Assembly: GCA_000733355.1 (NCBI GenBank)
Contig: JNVV01000004.1
Span: forward strand, 1,425,055 to 1,489,054
Source of the DNA: Falciphora oryzae
Lineage: Eukaryota; Ascomycota; Sordariomycetes; Magnaporthales; Magnaporthaceae
Length of the DNA: 64,000 nt
Reading direction: 5' to 3'
Shown here: one piece after another, positions 9,513-19,943 of the stretch
How the letters are laid out: each line of letters opens with the position of its first letter
Numbering within the stretch: the first letter of the stretch is position 1
The notes under the pieces: model-generated
The model's input: only the letters and a program-made list of their open reading frames with translations
The model's database searches: none
What the model was told of the DNA's origin: nothing
Translations under genes and position numbers: made by a program

Positions 9513-11830
9513 ATAGCATCGACATCGAAAAAAGCTAGGATTGCCCTTGCTTTACAGGCAATCTGTTAAAAGAACTAATGTATTTAGCTTAGGTTGGGTG
9601 CATAGGCCCAACCTACCATGTACTACCCTTATTAGATTATCTACCCTGTACTGTTGTGGAGTTGTGCACAGGAGTAGCGGGCAGGGCTTATAGCGTACCC
9701 GGGGGTGGCTTACAGCATTTACAGCGCTTACCGAAAGCCTGAAGGTGGCTTGTAGCCCTTGTAGGATGCCTAAACACCCAAGTCAGCCGTTGTGGGTCGC
9801 ACTGACTCGCCTACCCTGCACATCTACCCTGCACAAAATTGGTCAAAAGTTAATTTGCACAAGTTAGAATTGGAAGCCCAACGCGGAGATGGGTTTGGTG
9901 GCCGTGGGTCGATTTTTTGGAAATCCCATACAAAATAATTTTTCGGAAAATCGCTCGCGGCACCGGAAGCCCCCACGGCGGAGAACCCGCGGGATCGATG
10001 TCGGTGGGTATATGAGGGAAGCGATTGTTGGCGCCCCTCAACTGTAATACAAGCCTGTTCCACCCACTAAGCTTGGAGCCCCGACAGCGCTATTTATAGC
10101 GCCTGTCAGGGCCCAATCCAACTAACCGAGACCCTGCTGGCCACTGTGACTGCGCTGCAAATCCCCGATTTGACCTCCCAATATTAATACAATCCAATTT
10201 AATGCACAATTAAATGTGCGAAAAGCAGCCAAAATCTACGATATTCCTCAATCCACGCTACGCGACCGACGCGCCGGCCGATCTATTCGACGCGACTGCA
10301 AACCCAACGTTCGGAAATTAACGGAATCCGAAAAGGAAGCGCTTGTCAAATACATACTCGAGCTGGATTTTCGCGCATTTCCTCCCCGGCCTTTTGGTAT
10401 TAAAGCTATAGCCAACCGATTGCTCGCCGAACGCAACGCGGGCACCGTTGGCAAATGCTGGATCGCGAAATTCGTTAAACGCCGCCCGGAACTTGGCACG
10501 CGCTGGATTCGAAAGTACGATTACCAAAAAGCCAAATGCGAAAATCCTAAGCTCGTTTTTGCGTGGTTCGACCTTATGCGGAACATTGTAGCCAAATATG
10601 GCATCCAAAATAACGACATCTATAACTTCGACGAAACCGGCTTCCTTATAGGCATAATCGCGGCCGTTATGGTCATTACAATATTTAAAGGGCGAAATAA
10701 AGCAAAGCTGGTTCAGCTTAGCAACCGGGAATGGGCTACAATTATTTAAGGGGTTAATTGTTACGGTTAGGCGGTTCCTTTTTTTATTATCGTTAAAAGG
10801 CAATACCACCTAGCCAATTGGTACTCGGAAACCGACCTTCTACGCAATTAGGTTATCGCAACAAACGCTAATGGGTGGATTACGAACGAGCTCGGTTTGG
10901 AATGGATCCAGCATTTCGATAAACATATTGCAGCTCGTTTTACGGGGTTTTATCGTTTATTAGTGCTAAACGGCTACGAAAGCTACCATTCGACGGATTT
11001 CGAGCTTTATTGCCAAAAACATAACATTATTACGCTTTGCATGCTTCCGCATTCGTTTCACTTTTTTTAGCCGCTTAACGTCGGGTGCTTCGGCTTAATA
11101 AAACGGGCGTACGGTTGATAAATCGAAAACCTGATAAAGTTATACGTTAGCCACGTAACCAAAGTCAAATTCCTTTCGGCGTTTAAAGCGGCATTTTTTG
11201 CTTTTATAACCAAAAAAAACATCTAAAAAGGCTTCCGAAAAGCTGGCCTTACTCCTTTCGATCCGGATTCGGTTTTGGAAAAGCTGGATGTAAAATTGCG
11301 GATTCCAACTCCCTTAAGAACGCTTTTAAACGACCCCGAACTTTGGACCTCCAAAACGCCCCGGATAGCTAAGGAAGCAACTTCGCAATCCGAATATATT
11401 AAAACTCGAATTTCCAATCACTAGGGCAGCTTTCCAACTCCTATTTATATAGCTGTGGACCAAATTGCAAAAGGGACGAAAGCGATAATGCACGAAATGG
11501 CCCTTTTCCGAGCCGAAGTATTTACGTTTCGAAAGGCGAACAAAGCACTAAGTAAACGCCGGAAGGCCAAAAAAACACGTGTCCGATTTGGAAAGTTACT
11601 TACCATCGACGAGGTACGAAATATTCTGGACCAGCAGGAGCTGGATAAATAGCTACAGTAAAAAATGCGCGACTATGGGGGTCAAAAAAGGAGGGCGACG
11701 GCGACTCGTCGGCGATGTGGCACGTGCGGTAAGACCGGACACAATGCGCGCATTTGCTAGGAAAAAGCAGAAATGTCTGATGTATACAGTTCTGAGTAGT
11801 TTGAATGGATTCCTGGCGTTGTTGGGTTAG
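9513..11830 (+). pseudogene. Pogo transposase (DDE_1), split and mutated
   Basis: A DDE superfamily transposase that would cut and paste DNA at TA sites. The start codon is ATA at 9513 (ATG lost), followed by ASTSKKARIALALQAI up to the LTR at 9564. The frame resumes at 10195 as QFNAQLNVRKAAKIYDIPQS, the helix-turn-helix of the psq/CENP-B type, so excision of the LTR and one duplication restores phase exactly. The first acidic residue is kept (YNFDETGF, about 10620). The second motif reads LVLNGYES where L-x-D-G-H/Y is expected, and the third reads PLNVGCF instead of PLDVGCF, so two catalytic Asp residues are Asn. About eight stops lie mainly at Gln or Arg (CGA) positions. The C-terminus keeps a CGTCGKTGHNARIC zinc knuckle typical of this family. 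Confidence 0.85.
9564..10189 (+). repeat. Solo LTR of copia family A inside the pogo transposase
   Basis: A 626-bp LTR, TGTTAAAAG...ATTAATA, flanked by the 5-bp duplication CAATC at 9559-9563 and 10190-10194. Together with the absence of any internal region this shows insertion followed by LTR-LTR recombination. It is oriented opposite to the 6678-7303 copy, so the pair looks like a long inverted repeat with 2.3 kb between. Confidence 0.9.
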
Positions 11831-11973
11831 CGTGCGCGTTAATTGATCGGAGGTCGGGTGTGGGTGGGCGACTCGGTGATATGGGCGACTCGGTGATGAA
11901 TTACGTTAAGTGAAAAGGGCTTGGTGTTTTTATTTTAATTTCTACTATTTTATTTGCATTTATTTTCCACCAT

Positions 11974-14664
11974 TTAAAATGTGTGGGTTTGCCGGCGCAC
12001 TGTGGGATTGGAACAGACTTTTGTCACCTTACTGTAATGCTCTAGGAAGTGGACGCACTCGGAGACGATGTGCTCTATTAAATCTTCTGGCTCCATGAAG
12101 TTGTTGATGCCGCTCTGGCGAATCGTCTCGAGGAGGGTATCCTCGGTGCCCTTGTGCCGTCTCTCAGGGAGGGACGTTATCACCGTGTCTAAGCGTAGAA
12201 AGCGTCAATTCTGCCAGTTTGGAACCCTCCAAACGATCGGCCCAGTTGATGATGGAGAGAGGCATGCACTTACTCCCGTCTATTTTCCAGAGCCACAGTT
12301 GATGCACCATTACTAGCTTCTTCTGTGCTCCCGTGCGAACCTTTTGGTGGCTGTCCATGTCTCTTTGTGATATGATGGGCATGGAATTGTTCAAGGAATC
12401 CTGGTCGGATGGCGCTTTTTGCGTATTCGTGTCTCTGTCTTCAAGGTTTGCTAATGAGCCGTTGCTGTGCGTCCCATCGATTGTGTTGCGATGAGGACCA
12501 TGGGGTGCTGTGATGCTCTCAGGCGGCGACTGGTTCTCTTCTGCTGTTATACAAAAAAAACCGTTAGTTTCCACGAGTGCTCTTTAGCGGTGCACTTAAC
12601 TTCCCTAGAAAAGCCTGGAAGGCGGGTTGTCGGTTAAAGGTTGATGGGTGTGTACTCACCTGGAGCCATGTGGTCGGGTTCTTGCGTCTGTCCTTCCTGT
12701 CCATCCCGTCCAGCTCCTACATTCTGCTGCGTTATCTTGCGCACACGTGACGTATCAGCAGCTGGGCCAGTAATTCTCTCGAACCACTTATAGACGACCT
12801 GATCCTCATTGCGTGCTTGCAACTCGTCGTCATCTAGCATGTCGTAGTATGCTTCGTCCAGTGTCTGCGGCAGCTGAAGGCCGCGGGGGCCCGAGAAGGG
12901 AGGATAGTGCTGCTCAAGCTCGCGCATTCTGTTAAATCGCTGCCCTGTGGTATTGGCAGAGGAGAGCGTCTCATCAACAGCAGACTTGTCGAGGTAGAGC
13001 TCCGTCTCAAAGTCAAAGTACGGGATAACCAGCGACAGGCGATGCTGTTTCTTTGGCTTCGCTGAGCTTCGCCAAGGGTTGTCGGCATACTTGAAACGGG
13101 GGCATGATTTCCTGGCAGCTTTTGAAGTTTCTGGGGCCTTCAGTGTCTTTTCAGCTGCGGGAAAGGTGTCTGTTGCGTAATGTTGTTGGTTCACTTCTGA
13201 GTTGGAGAGGGGGGCCGCTTCGGAGGATTGGCCCGGACCAGTAGAGGAGCAGTTTTTGCTGCGACGCTCCTGCTCCTCCTCGGCGTGAGGCATACGCGAA
13301 CAGCCCTTGCTGTGGCCTTTGCGCGCCCTGGAATTGCGTTTGACAAACCGCATCGTCGGTGCCGGGTTTGGTAGGCGATCCGTCTTACACATGATGAGGT
13401 CCTTGACCCAGGTCATGTTATTCGCGGGAAGATGAATCCACTTCCAAATATCCTCCCGGCGCACCTCAAAAGAAGAATCATGAGCCCCCTTCGGCTCCTG
13501 GCCCGGAGCTTTGGTGGAACTCTCCGACTTTCTTTCTTTATTCCCAGTCTCGCTTTTGATCGTATTAGGACCGGCTGTGGCCTCAGTGGTCCTGTTATTC
13601 TTGACAAAATCTATAAACTGATTCTCGAACTTAGAGATGGTCGTATCGTCATAGATGAAACTGTAAACCGAGGTTGTCTGGGACCATGAAAGGCTCTCGG
13701 GGCGGTAGTAGAAGCGAACCGTGACGAAGAAATTATTGCACACATTTTCCCTGTGGCCGGTGCATGACGGTCGCTCACTGGGTATCCCGGCGGGGTCGCG
13801 GGGATCCCATTTCTTGGGCTTCTCGGAGAAGATGCGCCTGGCAGCCGTCCCTCTATCGTTCTCTGGTAGTAGATCCCGTGGCGTCTTGTGCTCGGCATTG
13901 ATACTCTCAGGGTCGGCACCGCTGCGGAGGAGCAGTCGCATAAGTGGCTCGTCAGGGCAGCGCGTTGCGTCGTGTAATGGCGAATCTCCCAAGACGTTTG
14001 TTGTGTTGACCTTGGCATCGCATTGCTCAATGAGGTGCAAGGCTGTACTCCTGTCGGGTCCCCCCGAGTTCTTGATAACGAAGGAGTGCAGTGGCGTCAG
14101 TTTCTGTTTGTCGCGGGCGTTGACGTCAGCGCCGGCGGCGAGCAATTCGTTCAGCACCGCGTCGGGCGCCGCGCGGGTGGCCGCCTCATGCAGCGCCGTG
14201 CGTCCGGCATTGCCTGGCACATCGACATAGCGCGCCGCGTCGGGTAGACGAAGAAGGGCCCGCAGGACTTCGGCCATTTCGTCTGGTTTGGCGGCAGCCA
14301 TATGCAGAACAGTACGCTGCTTAGTGGGCGGACCGAACCTTTTCTGGAGCCGAACGCCTTTCGTTTCCGCCAGAAAATAAGATGTCTTGGGCTTGTTGGC
14401 ACGGATGCTGTGGTACAGGAGGTAGGTAAGGGTGTCGTGGTCGACAACGATGCGGGCGCCGGAGCCAGGCGTGCTGCTGCTCTCGCTTTTGAGATTGGCA
14501 TTGTCCGAGGCTGGCTTGACATCAATGCCGCGGTCACTTAGTAGCTTGGCGAGAGAATCGTCTGGCGCTTTCTCTACTGTATCCAGCAGCCAGCGGTGGC
14601 CTGCTGCGAACGAGGGTATCCTTCTGTCATTCGAGCTGGGTGTTGGGGTCTCTGTGTTGGACAT
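11974..14664 (-). CDS. Ankyrin-repeat / CorA-like protein, C-terminally truncated
   Basis: Exons 14664-12660, 12543-12274 and 12188-11974 join in frame to about 829 aa; the 5' splice sites are GTGAGT and GTAAGT. Residues about 110-270 carry ankyrin repeats (TVLHMAA, GRTALHEAA, LTPLHSF, GDSPLHDAT). Around residue 400 is WKWIHLPANNMTWV, and near 560-640 SLVIPYFDFE, QTLDEAYYDML and EDQVVYKWFE. These belong to a widespread fungal family whose C-terminus is a CorA-like magnesium-transporter fold. The last exon gives QLWLWKIDGNTVITSLPERR, the usual entry to that fold, but the reading frame stops soon after (HFLEHYSK...) before the coiled coil and two membrane helices. The pogo element begins 65 bp further on, so the 3' end was probably lost there. 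Expression and function are doubtful. Confidence 0.7.
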
Positions 14665-15682
14665 TTTTGCAAGCAGTGCAAGACGTCTTGGGTGGTTGTG
14701 CAGCTTTTTCGATCAGTTTGTGTTGCCTTTACGCGTTCCAATGGATTCACTATAGCCAGGTGGCTTTGCAGTTCGTCAAGGTTTTATAAAGATGGACACG
14801 TAGGTAAGGCTTCGGAAGCTCTGCAGCCACAGCTGGTGCCCGAGATAAGAACCCGAGGGAGCTGAACAGACTGGATGGTGGCTCAACGCCCGGCCGCTTG
14901 CTGCTTCCTATTTGAGGTCATATTCAGCTGGTAAGTAGGCTGCCCATGGGTAACACACATACAAGCGATCCCCAGCCTGCCTGACCCCGCCCGCGTTAAG
15001 CCTTGTTAGGAATAGGGATGACGGAGATTTTACCTGAGGATAGCGGTCATAATATAGATACCTACCTATGGAAGTGAGGCTGGCTGTCAATGACACTCTC
15101 ACGGTTGCTGAAAAATCGCGTGCAGGCTGCGAGGGAGCGAACATATTTCGGGACAACCCCGCCGTTATCTTCTCCTCTTCCCTCACTACGGGTCGTTTCT
15201 GGAGGTCGATAGTGCCTAGGGCGGGTTGGTACTGTCACAGCCAAGGAGCAAGAAAGGGGCTGAATAAAAGAGGTAGCGATACGCCAAATGAGCCTGACTC
15301 AACCCCGCGAGTGTAGGGTTTGGTAGACTGGAAGCCTACCAAACCACGATGGCACGTCGTGATCGATCACAGTAGCGGAGTGAATTCCCTGAGACTCAGG
15401 CTCCCGGTATCTTCGCGGCGTATATTGGGAGGTAGTTGTCATTGGTACCATAAGTCTGGCTTGGCCTTTTGGTCAGGCTGCCTCAAAATGCACCACTCCA
15501 CCACCATTCTCGCAGCCTCGAAACTAGGCACTTAGTTTACCACTTTGATCTACGTCCCTCATCTCGTTCTATAGAGCAGTTCTAGGGGATAAGAGTGCTA
15601 GGATCCTTTTTGAGTTATTTGAATATCCTGGGCACTCTGGATTCGAGGTCCACGAGACCACAACAGGGCCAGCCATGATCAA
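14665..15682. other. Intergenic with short hairpin
   Basis: No gene is supported. A perfect 10-bp inverted repeat, GGTTTGGTAG / CTACCAAACC, with a 9-nt loop lies at 15317-15345. It is not a tRNA. The region contains the promoter of the ankyrin/CorA-like gene and the 3' end of dynamin-like gene 1. Confidence 0.5.
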
Positions 15683-18363
15683 TCAGGACCGCAAAATCCT
15701 CACGCCGAGCTCCAGACTCTCAATCTCCCTCGCAAGCGCCTGTCGGCGGCGCGTCGTCTCAGTGGCCTCACCGGCGACGGCTGCCAGCTGCTCATCGTCG
15801 AGCCCCATGACCAGCGCCGGGCTGAAGATGTGGAGCGGGCTCTCGGGCGACTGCAGCAGGTGGTGGGAGACGACGTGCAAGCAGACGACGTCCACGAGGC
15901 GCTTGCGGGCGACCTTGTAGTAGCTGATTAGCGTGTCGAGGATGTCCTCGCGCACCTGCTGCGCGTTCTCCTTGTCCGTGGCCCAGGGCTTCATCGAATT
16001 GAGCTTCACCACGCTGGAGCCGTCGTCGGTCTTGAACGAGATCTTGTTGAAGTGGTCAAGCAGGCGCTCGCTGCGGCTGTTCTGCTGGTTCATGTTGAAG
16101 TAGTGGTTGACCGTCATCGGGTGGCTGAAGCGCTCAACGTTCAACAAGAACATCGCGTGGTTCATGGCGCACCTGTACGCCTCGAGGAGCCTGTCGACAA
16201 GGAGCTGCTGGTACAGCTGCGCCCTGGTGTCTCCGTCGGGGCAGAGGTGACAGAGCAGGCGGGAGATGAAGTCGTGCACCAGGACAATGGCCTTGCTGGC
16301 GTAGGCCAGGGTGAGGGGCTCCCAGTTCTCGGACTGCATGCGGAACACGGTGGTGAAGACACCGCCGCCAAACTAAAAAGGAAGGGAAAGGTCAGTATCC
16401 GACACAGGAAACTGCGAGAGAAAGAAAGCAGGAGTATTCTGGATAACTCACGGTGCCCAGTTCCGGTCCTCGACTGGTATCGTACACCTGCTCGATCACC
16501 TTCATGATGCCAGACTCCAGCGGGGCGGGGCAGACGAAGTCGACCGAGTTGCAGACAGTGTCCAAGGGTAGAAACTCGTCGGAGTGCTTCTCATATACCT
16601 TGACGCACTCTTTGAAAACCGAGGCAGCCCGCTTAATGTCGCCCCTCTTGATTCCCTCGCCCTGGGTCTCGAGGGAGGCCCCCTTGCCGTCCTTATCGTC
16701 GGAGTCGGAGTGGTTCTCATGGTCGTCCCTAGAGTCGTCTCCGTCCTCCTTGCCGTCTTGACCGACGTCTGTGGCCGGTTTGTCAAAGCGATACTTGTGC
16801 CCATGAACGGCAAACAGGTTGGAGAACGACTCGTTCAGCTTGATGATCTTGGTGATGAGCTTGAGATCCTCGTCGTCCGTGAAAGCCCGGTCGGACTCGT
16901 AGTGGCCGCCGACTGCAGATTGCGCTAGCCCCTGAAACTTGGCCGCCAGGTTCCCCAGGAACTGCCGTTGGGCGACGGCGTCGACGCGAGAGGGGCCCAT
17001 GGCCTCAAGGTCAGCCCGCCGATGGCGCAGCTTGGCCTCGATCTCACCCTTGACCTGGGGAAACTCGGTCTTGGAGATCTGCATGAGAAGATCTCCGAGC
17101 CGGACCTTGAGCGCCGGAATGCCGCAGTGGTCGGCGACCGACGACCACGGGGACGACGTGAAGAAGGCCTTTTCGTCAGCCAGGCGGTCGCGGAGCGTCG
17201 AGTCCTCATCGTCCGCGCCGCGGTTCTTGACGACGTGGTAGCCCAGCTTCAGTGGGTTGCGAATGCCCGAAAGGAGATCTACGACGGCTTTCTGGGTCGC
17301 CTTCTCAGTCGCAAGGTCCGGCTTGGTCATCACTCCCATGGTTCTGACGCCCTCGGGATCAGCGTTCTCTGCTAGCTTTAGGATCTCTTGCGTGTTGATG
17401 TCCACGTTGCATGGAATCACAGCCAGGATGCTGCACGCAACCTATCAGAAAATGTGTTTGCCAAAGAAAAGAATCCAGGGCTACAACAAGGATCGACTCA
17501 CATGGTTCTACGGTTGGCCATGTACCGCTCGATCATGTTCCGAACAATGGAAATGTCATTCTTGGTGGTGAGGCCTGTTCCGTGTTAGTGGGAGCGTGCC
17601 CCTCAGTGGTATCGCGGCAATGACCTACCAGGAGTATGGACCCGGAATATTCCCGGAACATCGATCACAGTTAGGTGGTTTTGCTAACCCCATGTTAGCA
17701 CGGCTAACCTAGAGTGGGTTCACGGCTACAAGATTATTCGAACTCACCTCCGGACCGTTGATCTCGATCTTCAGAATGTCCTCGCTGAAAGCATCACCAG
17801 CGCTGTTCGATCCGGACGCATCCATGTCCATGCGAATGCCCATGGCTTCGTTGGCCTGTTGAATCGAGGAGTCGATGAAGTGAATTAGTGGACCGGCCAC
17901 GTACTTTGGAAGATGCGAGGGGCCCTGGACTGGATGAACTTACATCTTGAAAGATGTCGGCGAGCTCATCATTGTCGATCTCCGTCATCTGCCGGCGGAA
18001 CTTGAGAAGCTTGGCTTTGAGCTCCTCGCCGGCATCGGGGCGGGGAATGATGGAAATTACAACGCTCCTCTGCGGATCGCGGCAGCAGCTGATCTGCGTG
18101 GCATAGCGGGTGCAGAGTCCGGCGGCCCGGGGGAAGTAGAATCCCGTCAAGCTCTCGAGGACGGAGCTCTTGCCGGAGGACTGGTCACCAACGACCACGA
18201 GCTATTCCGGAGTCAGCTGGGTTTTCCATTATAGGGACTATGGGGGTTTGGGTACCTGAGGAAGCGGGATGAAGGCTCCGACGTTGGCCTCCCTGAGCCT
18301 GTCGATCTTGGCCAGGAGGGTCTGGCTCAGAAGACCCCCTTGAGAGGTGGCGTTGACAGTCAT
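15683..18363 (-). CDS. Dynamin-like GTPase 1
   Basis: Large GTPase of the dynamin/Mx superfamily; such proteins assemble on membranes and remodel them on GTP hydrolysis. Seven exons (18363-18256, 18201-17944, 17855-17748, 17683-17629, 17574-17502, 17430-16452, 16372-15683) join in frame to about 756 aa. G1 is GDQSSGKSSVL, G3 VIDVPGIF, G4 TKPDLA. The middle/stalk domain follows, interrupted by an acidic Asp/Ser/Lys-rich stretch near residues 430-475 (GKEDGDDSRDDHENHSDSD). The C-terminus has the GTPase effector domain (ILDTLISYYKVARKRLVDVV). No pleckstrin or membrane segment is seen. The start is the ATG at 18363, which matches the paralog; an in-frame ATG at 18492 would add 43 residues. The specific cellular role in fungi of this Mx-like subgroup is unknown to me. 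Confidence 0.85.
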
Positions 18364-19943
18364 TTCGGGGTGAGGAGGACTTGGCCTGTATGGTGGTGTC
18401 TTGATAGTGCGGAATGTGCTGGAAAAGATGCCCAATAGGTGTTCAGAAAACGATTCTCTTAGATTCAGGAAGAATTGCCTTGGATTGAACATTGCTTTGG
18501 ACTCGACAAGGAGATCTTGACCTCTATTTATGCCTGTCCCTCTCCCATCTTTCTCCTTCCAGCAACATCCAGCCTCAGGTTGTTATTTAGTCTCTGGCCG
18601 AGCAAACGGCCGCAGATTAGGCGCCAGGAAGGCGCAGCTGGGCCTGCGACATTCCGGACCAACGGACAAGGAGGGCCTCTGGACACATACGAGTCTGCCG
18701 GCTACGAATGCGGAAACTGCTGGCTGCCGATGGGCAAACGGAAAATGCTAGATTCCAGTGGAAGAAAGGACAAGGCTTCCTCCCGTCTCGGATGTCGGAG
18801 GCCCTCCAGTCAAGCAAGAAAACGCCTACCGACTGGCGCGAAAGAGGCACACCGGCCAGTGAGCTGCTGCTGCCTAACATGTTTGCTTGGCGGGCAGCGG
18901 GTATTGTCAGCCTCGCAAAACGGGCCGTGGCATCGATATTTGCGTGGGCGGCATGTGAGGCAAATGAAAGCTCCTTTGGCAGGGTGATGAAACTCAATAT
19001 CGCGGACATCGAGGACCAAAGGAATTAAAAGAAGTGCGTCAGATGACTCTGTCAGTCAACTGTGTCGATGTCGCAATCGTAGAGAACCGTGTTGGAGACT
19101 GTGTTGGAACACACGATTAGGCGCTGAGGTGCCCCAATAGTGTGTTGGCCCTTTTTCGCGGCCTCTGCACCACCCGCCTCAGGAGTTGGATCTGAAGCAG
19201 GGGCCTGGGACGGCCTCATCTTGATCTGGATCTGGAGAAGCCCAGCCGGCTCGGGGCCCCCGCATTTCCCGCATGTTGTGATGGGCCAGCAAAGGGGCGG
19301 CGAGCGTGGGACCGCCTGGCTTTGTGCGCTGGTGTCGTCTGGTGTCGCCCCCGTCTGTCGGATGCATCCGCCGTCATTTGATCAAGGCTTTCGCACCGCG
19401 CCCCTGAAGCCGTGCCCCAGATCACAAGACGACCTGTCAAAGAAAATAGGTCGCGAGGATCGACGTGAGGTGGAAGAGGCTAACAGAAGCTATAGGAGCT
19501 ACTGGAGATTGGTCACAAGGGCCAGCCCGACGACGGCGACGCAGACCACCAATTGGCGTCTTTGGCTGGTCCCGCGCCGGCGGACAGTGACGAAATGCTC
19601 TGTAAGCACCGGTCTGAAATGCCCACCCGGCTGGGCCCTTTGAGCTTGGGAAGGATGCGGGACCCCTGCTGACCCTCCCGAAAGTGCAGGCATTCATTGG
19701 CATTGAAGATGGGGACGGCGGTCTTTCGGACTTACTTGATAAGCGCCGGACGGCTTTCCCAACACGTCCACGAAGGAGCAATTTTTTTTTTTTTCCTTTG
19801 TATAATAGATCTTTCAGTTCCTCCATCGCGTCCGCCCCTGGAGTATCCGTGTGGCCAACTTGCGCTCATTCACTCCCACTCCTCCCGTTTTGCCCGTTGC
19901 CTTCATCCCTTGCCGACCCATCATCCCAGCGCAAACTTTCGCG
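18364..19943. other. Divergent intergenic region
   Basis: About 1.6 kb between two divergently transcribed genes (dynamin-like 1 and Sec14-like). It has a T12 tract near 19782-19793 followed by TATAATAG at about 19800, which could be a core promoter element of the Sec14-like gene. No conserved reading frame is supported. Confidence 0.5.

Larger units (their letters stand above)
9413..11908 (+). mobile_element. Pogo/Fot1-type DNA transposon with nested solo LTR
   Basis: Terminal inverted repeats of 41 bp lie at 9415-9455 and 11866-11906, with two mismatches, beginning ACGTA-TTCATCACCGAG. Each contains two copies of a TCACCGA-TCGCCC unit. TA target duplications flank the element at 9413-9414 and 11907-11908. 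Removing the 626-bp LTR and one 5-bp duplication leaves about 1.86 kb, the size of Pot2/Fot1 elements. The transposase gene inside is on the plus strand. It ends only 65 bp from the truncated ankyrin/CorA-like gene. Confidence 0.9.

Noticed and set aside
6678..10189. Inverted 626-bp repeats as the terminal repeats of one large DNA transposon
   Set aside because: The right copy has its own 5-bp duplication inside a pogo gene and the left copy adjoins a copia primer site, so they are two LTRs in opposite orientation.
15317..15345. Hairpin as a tRNA or regulatory RNA
   Set aside because: Only a 10-bp stem and 9-nt loop; no A/B boxes and no terminator, so it is only noted.
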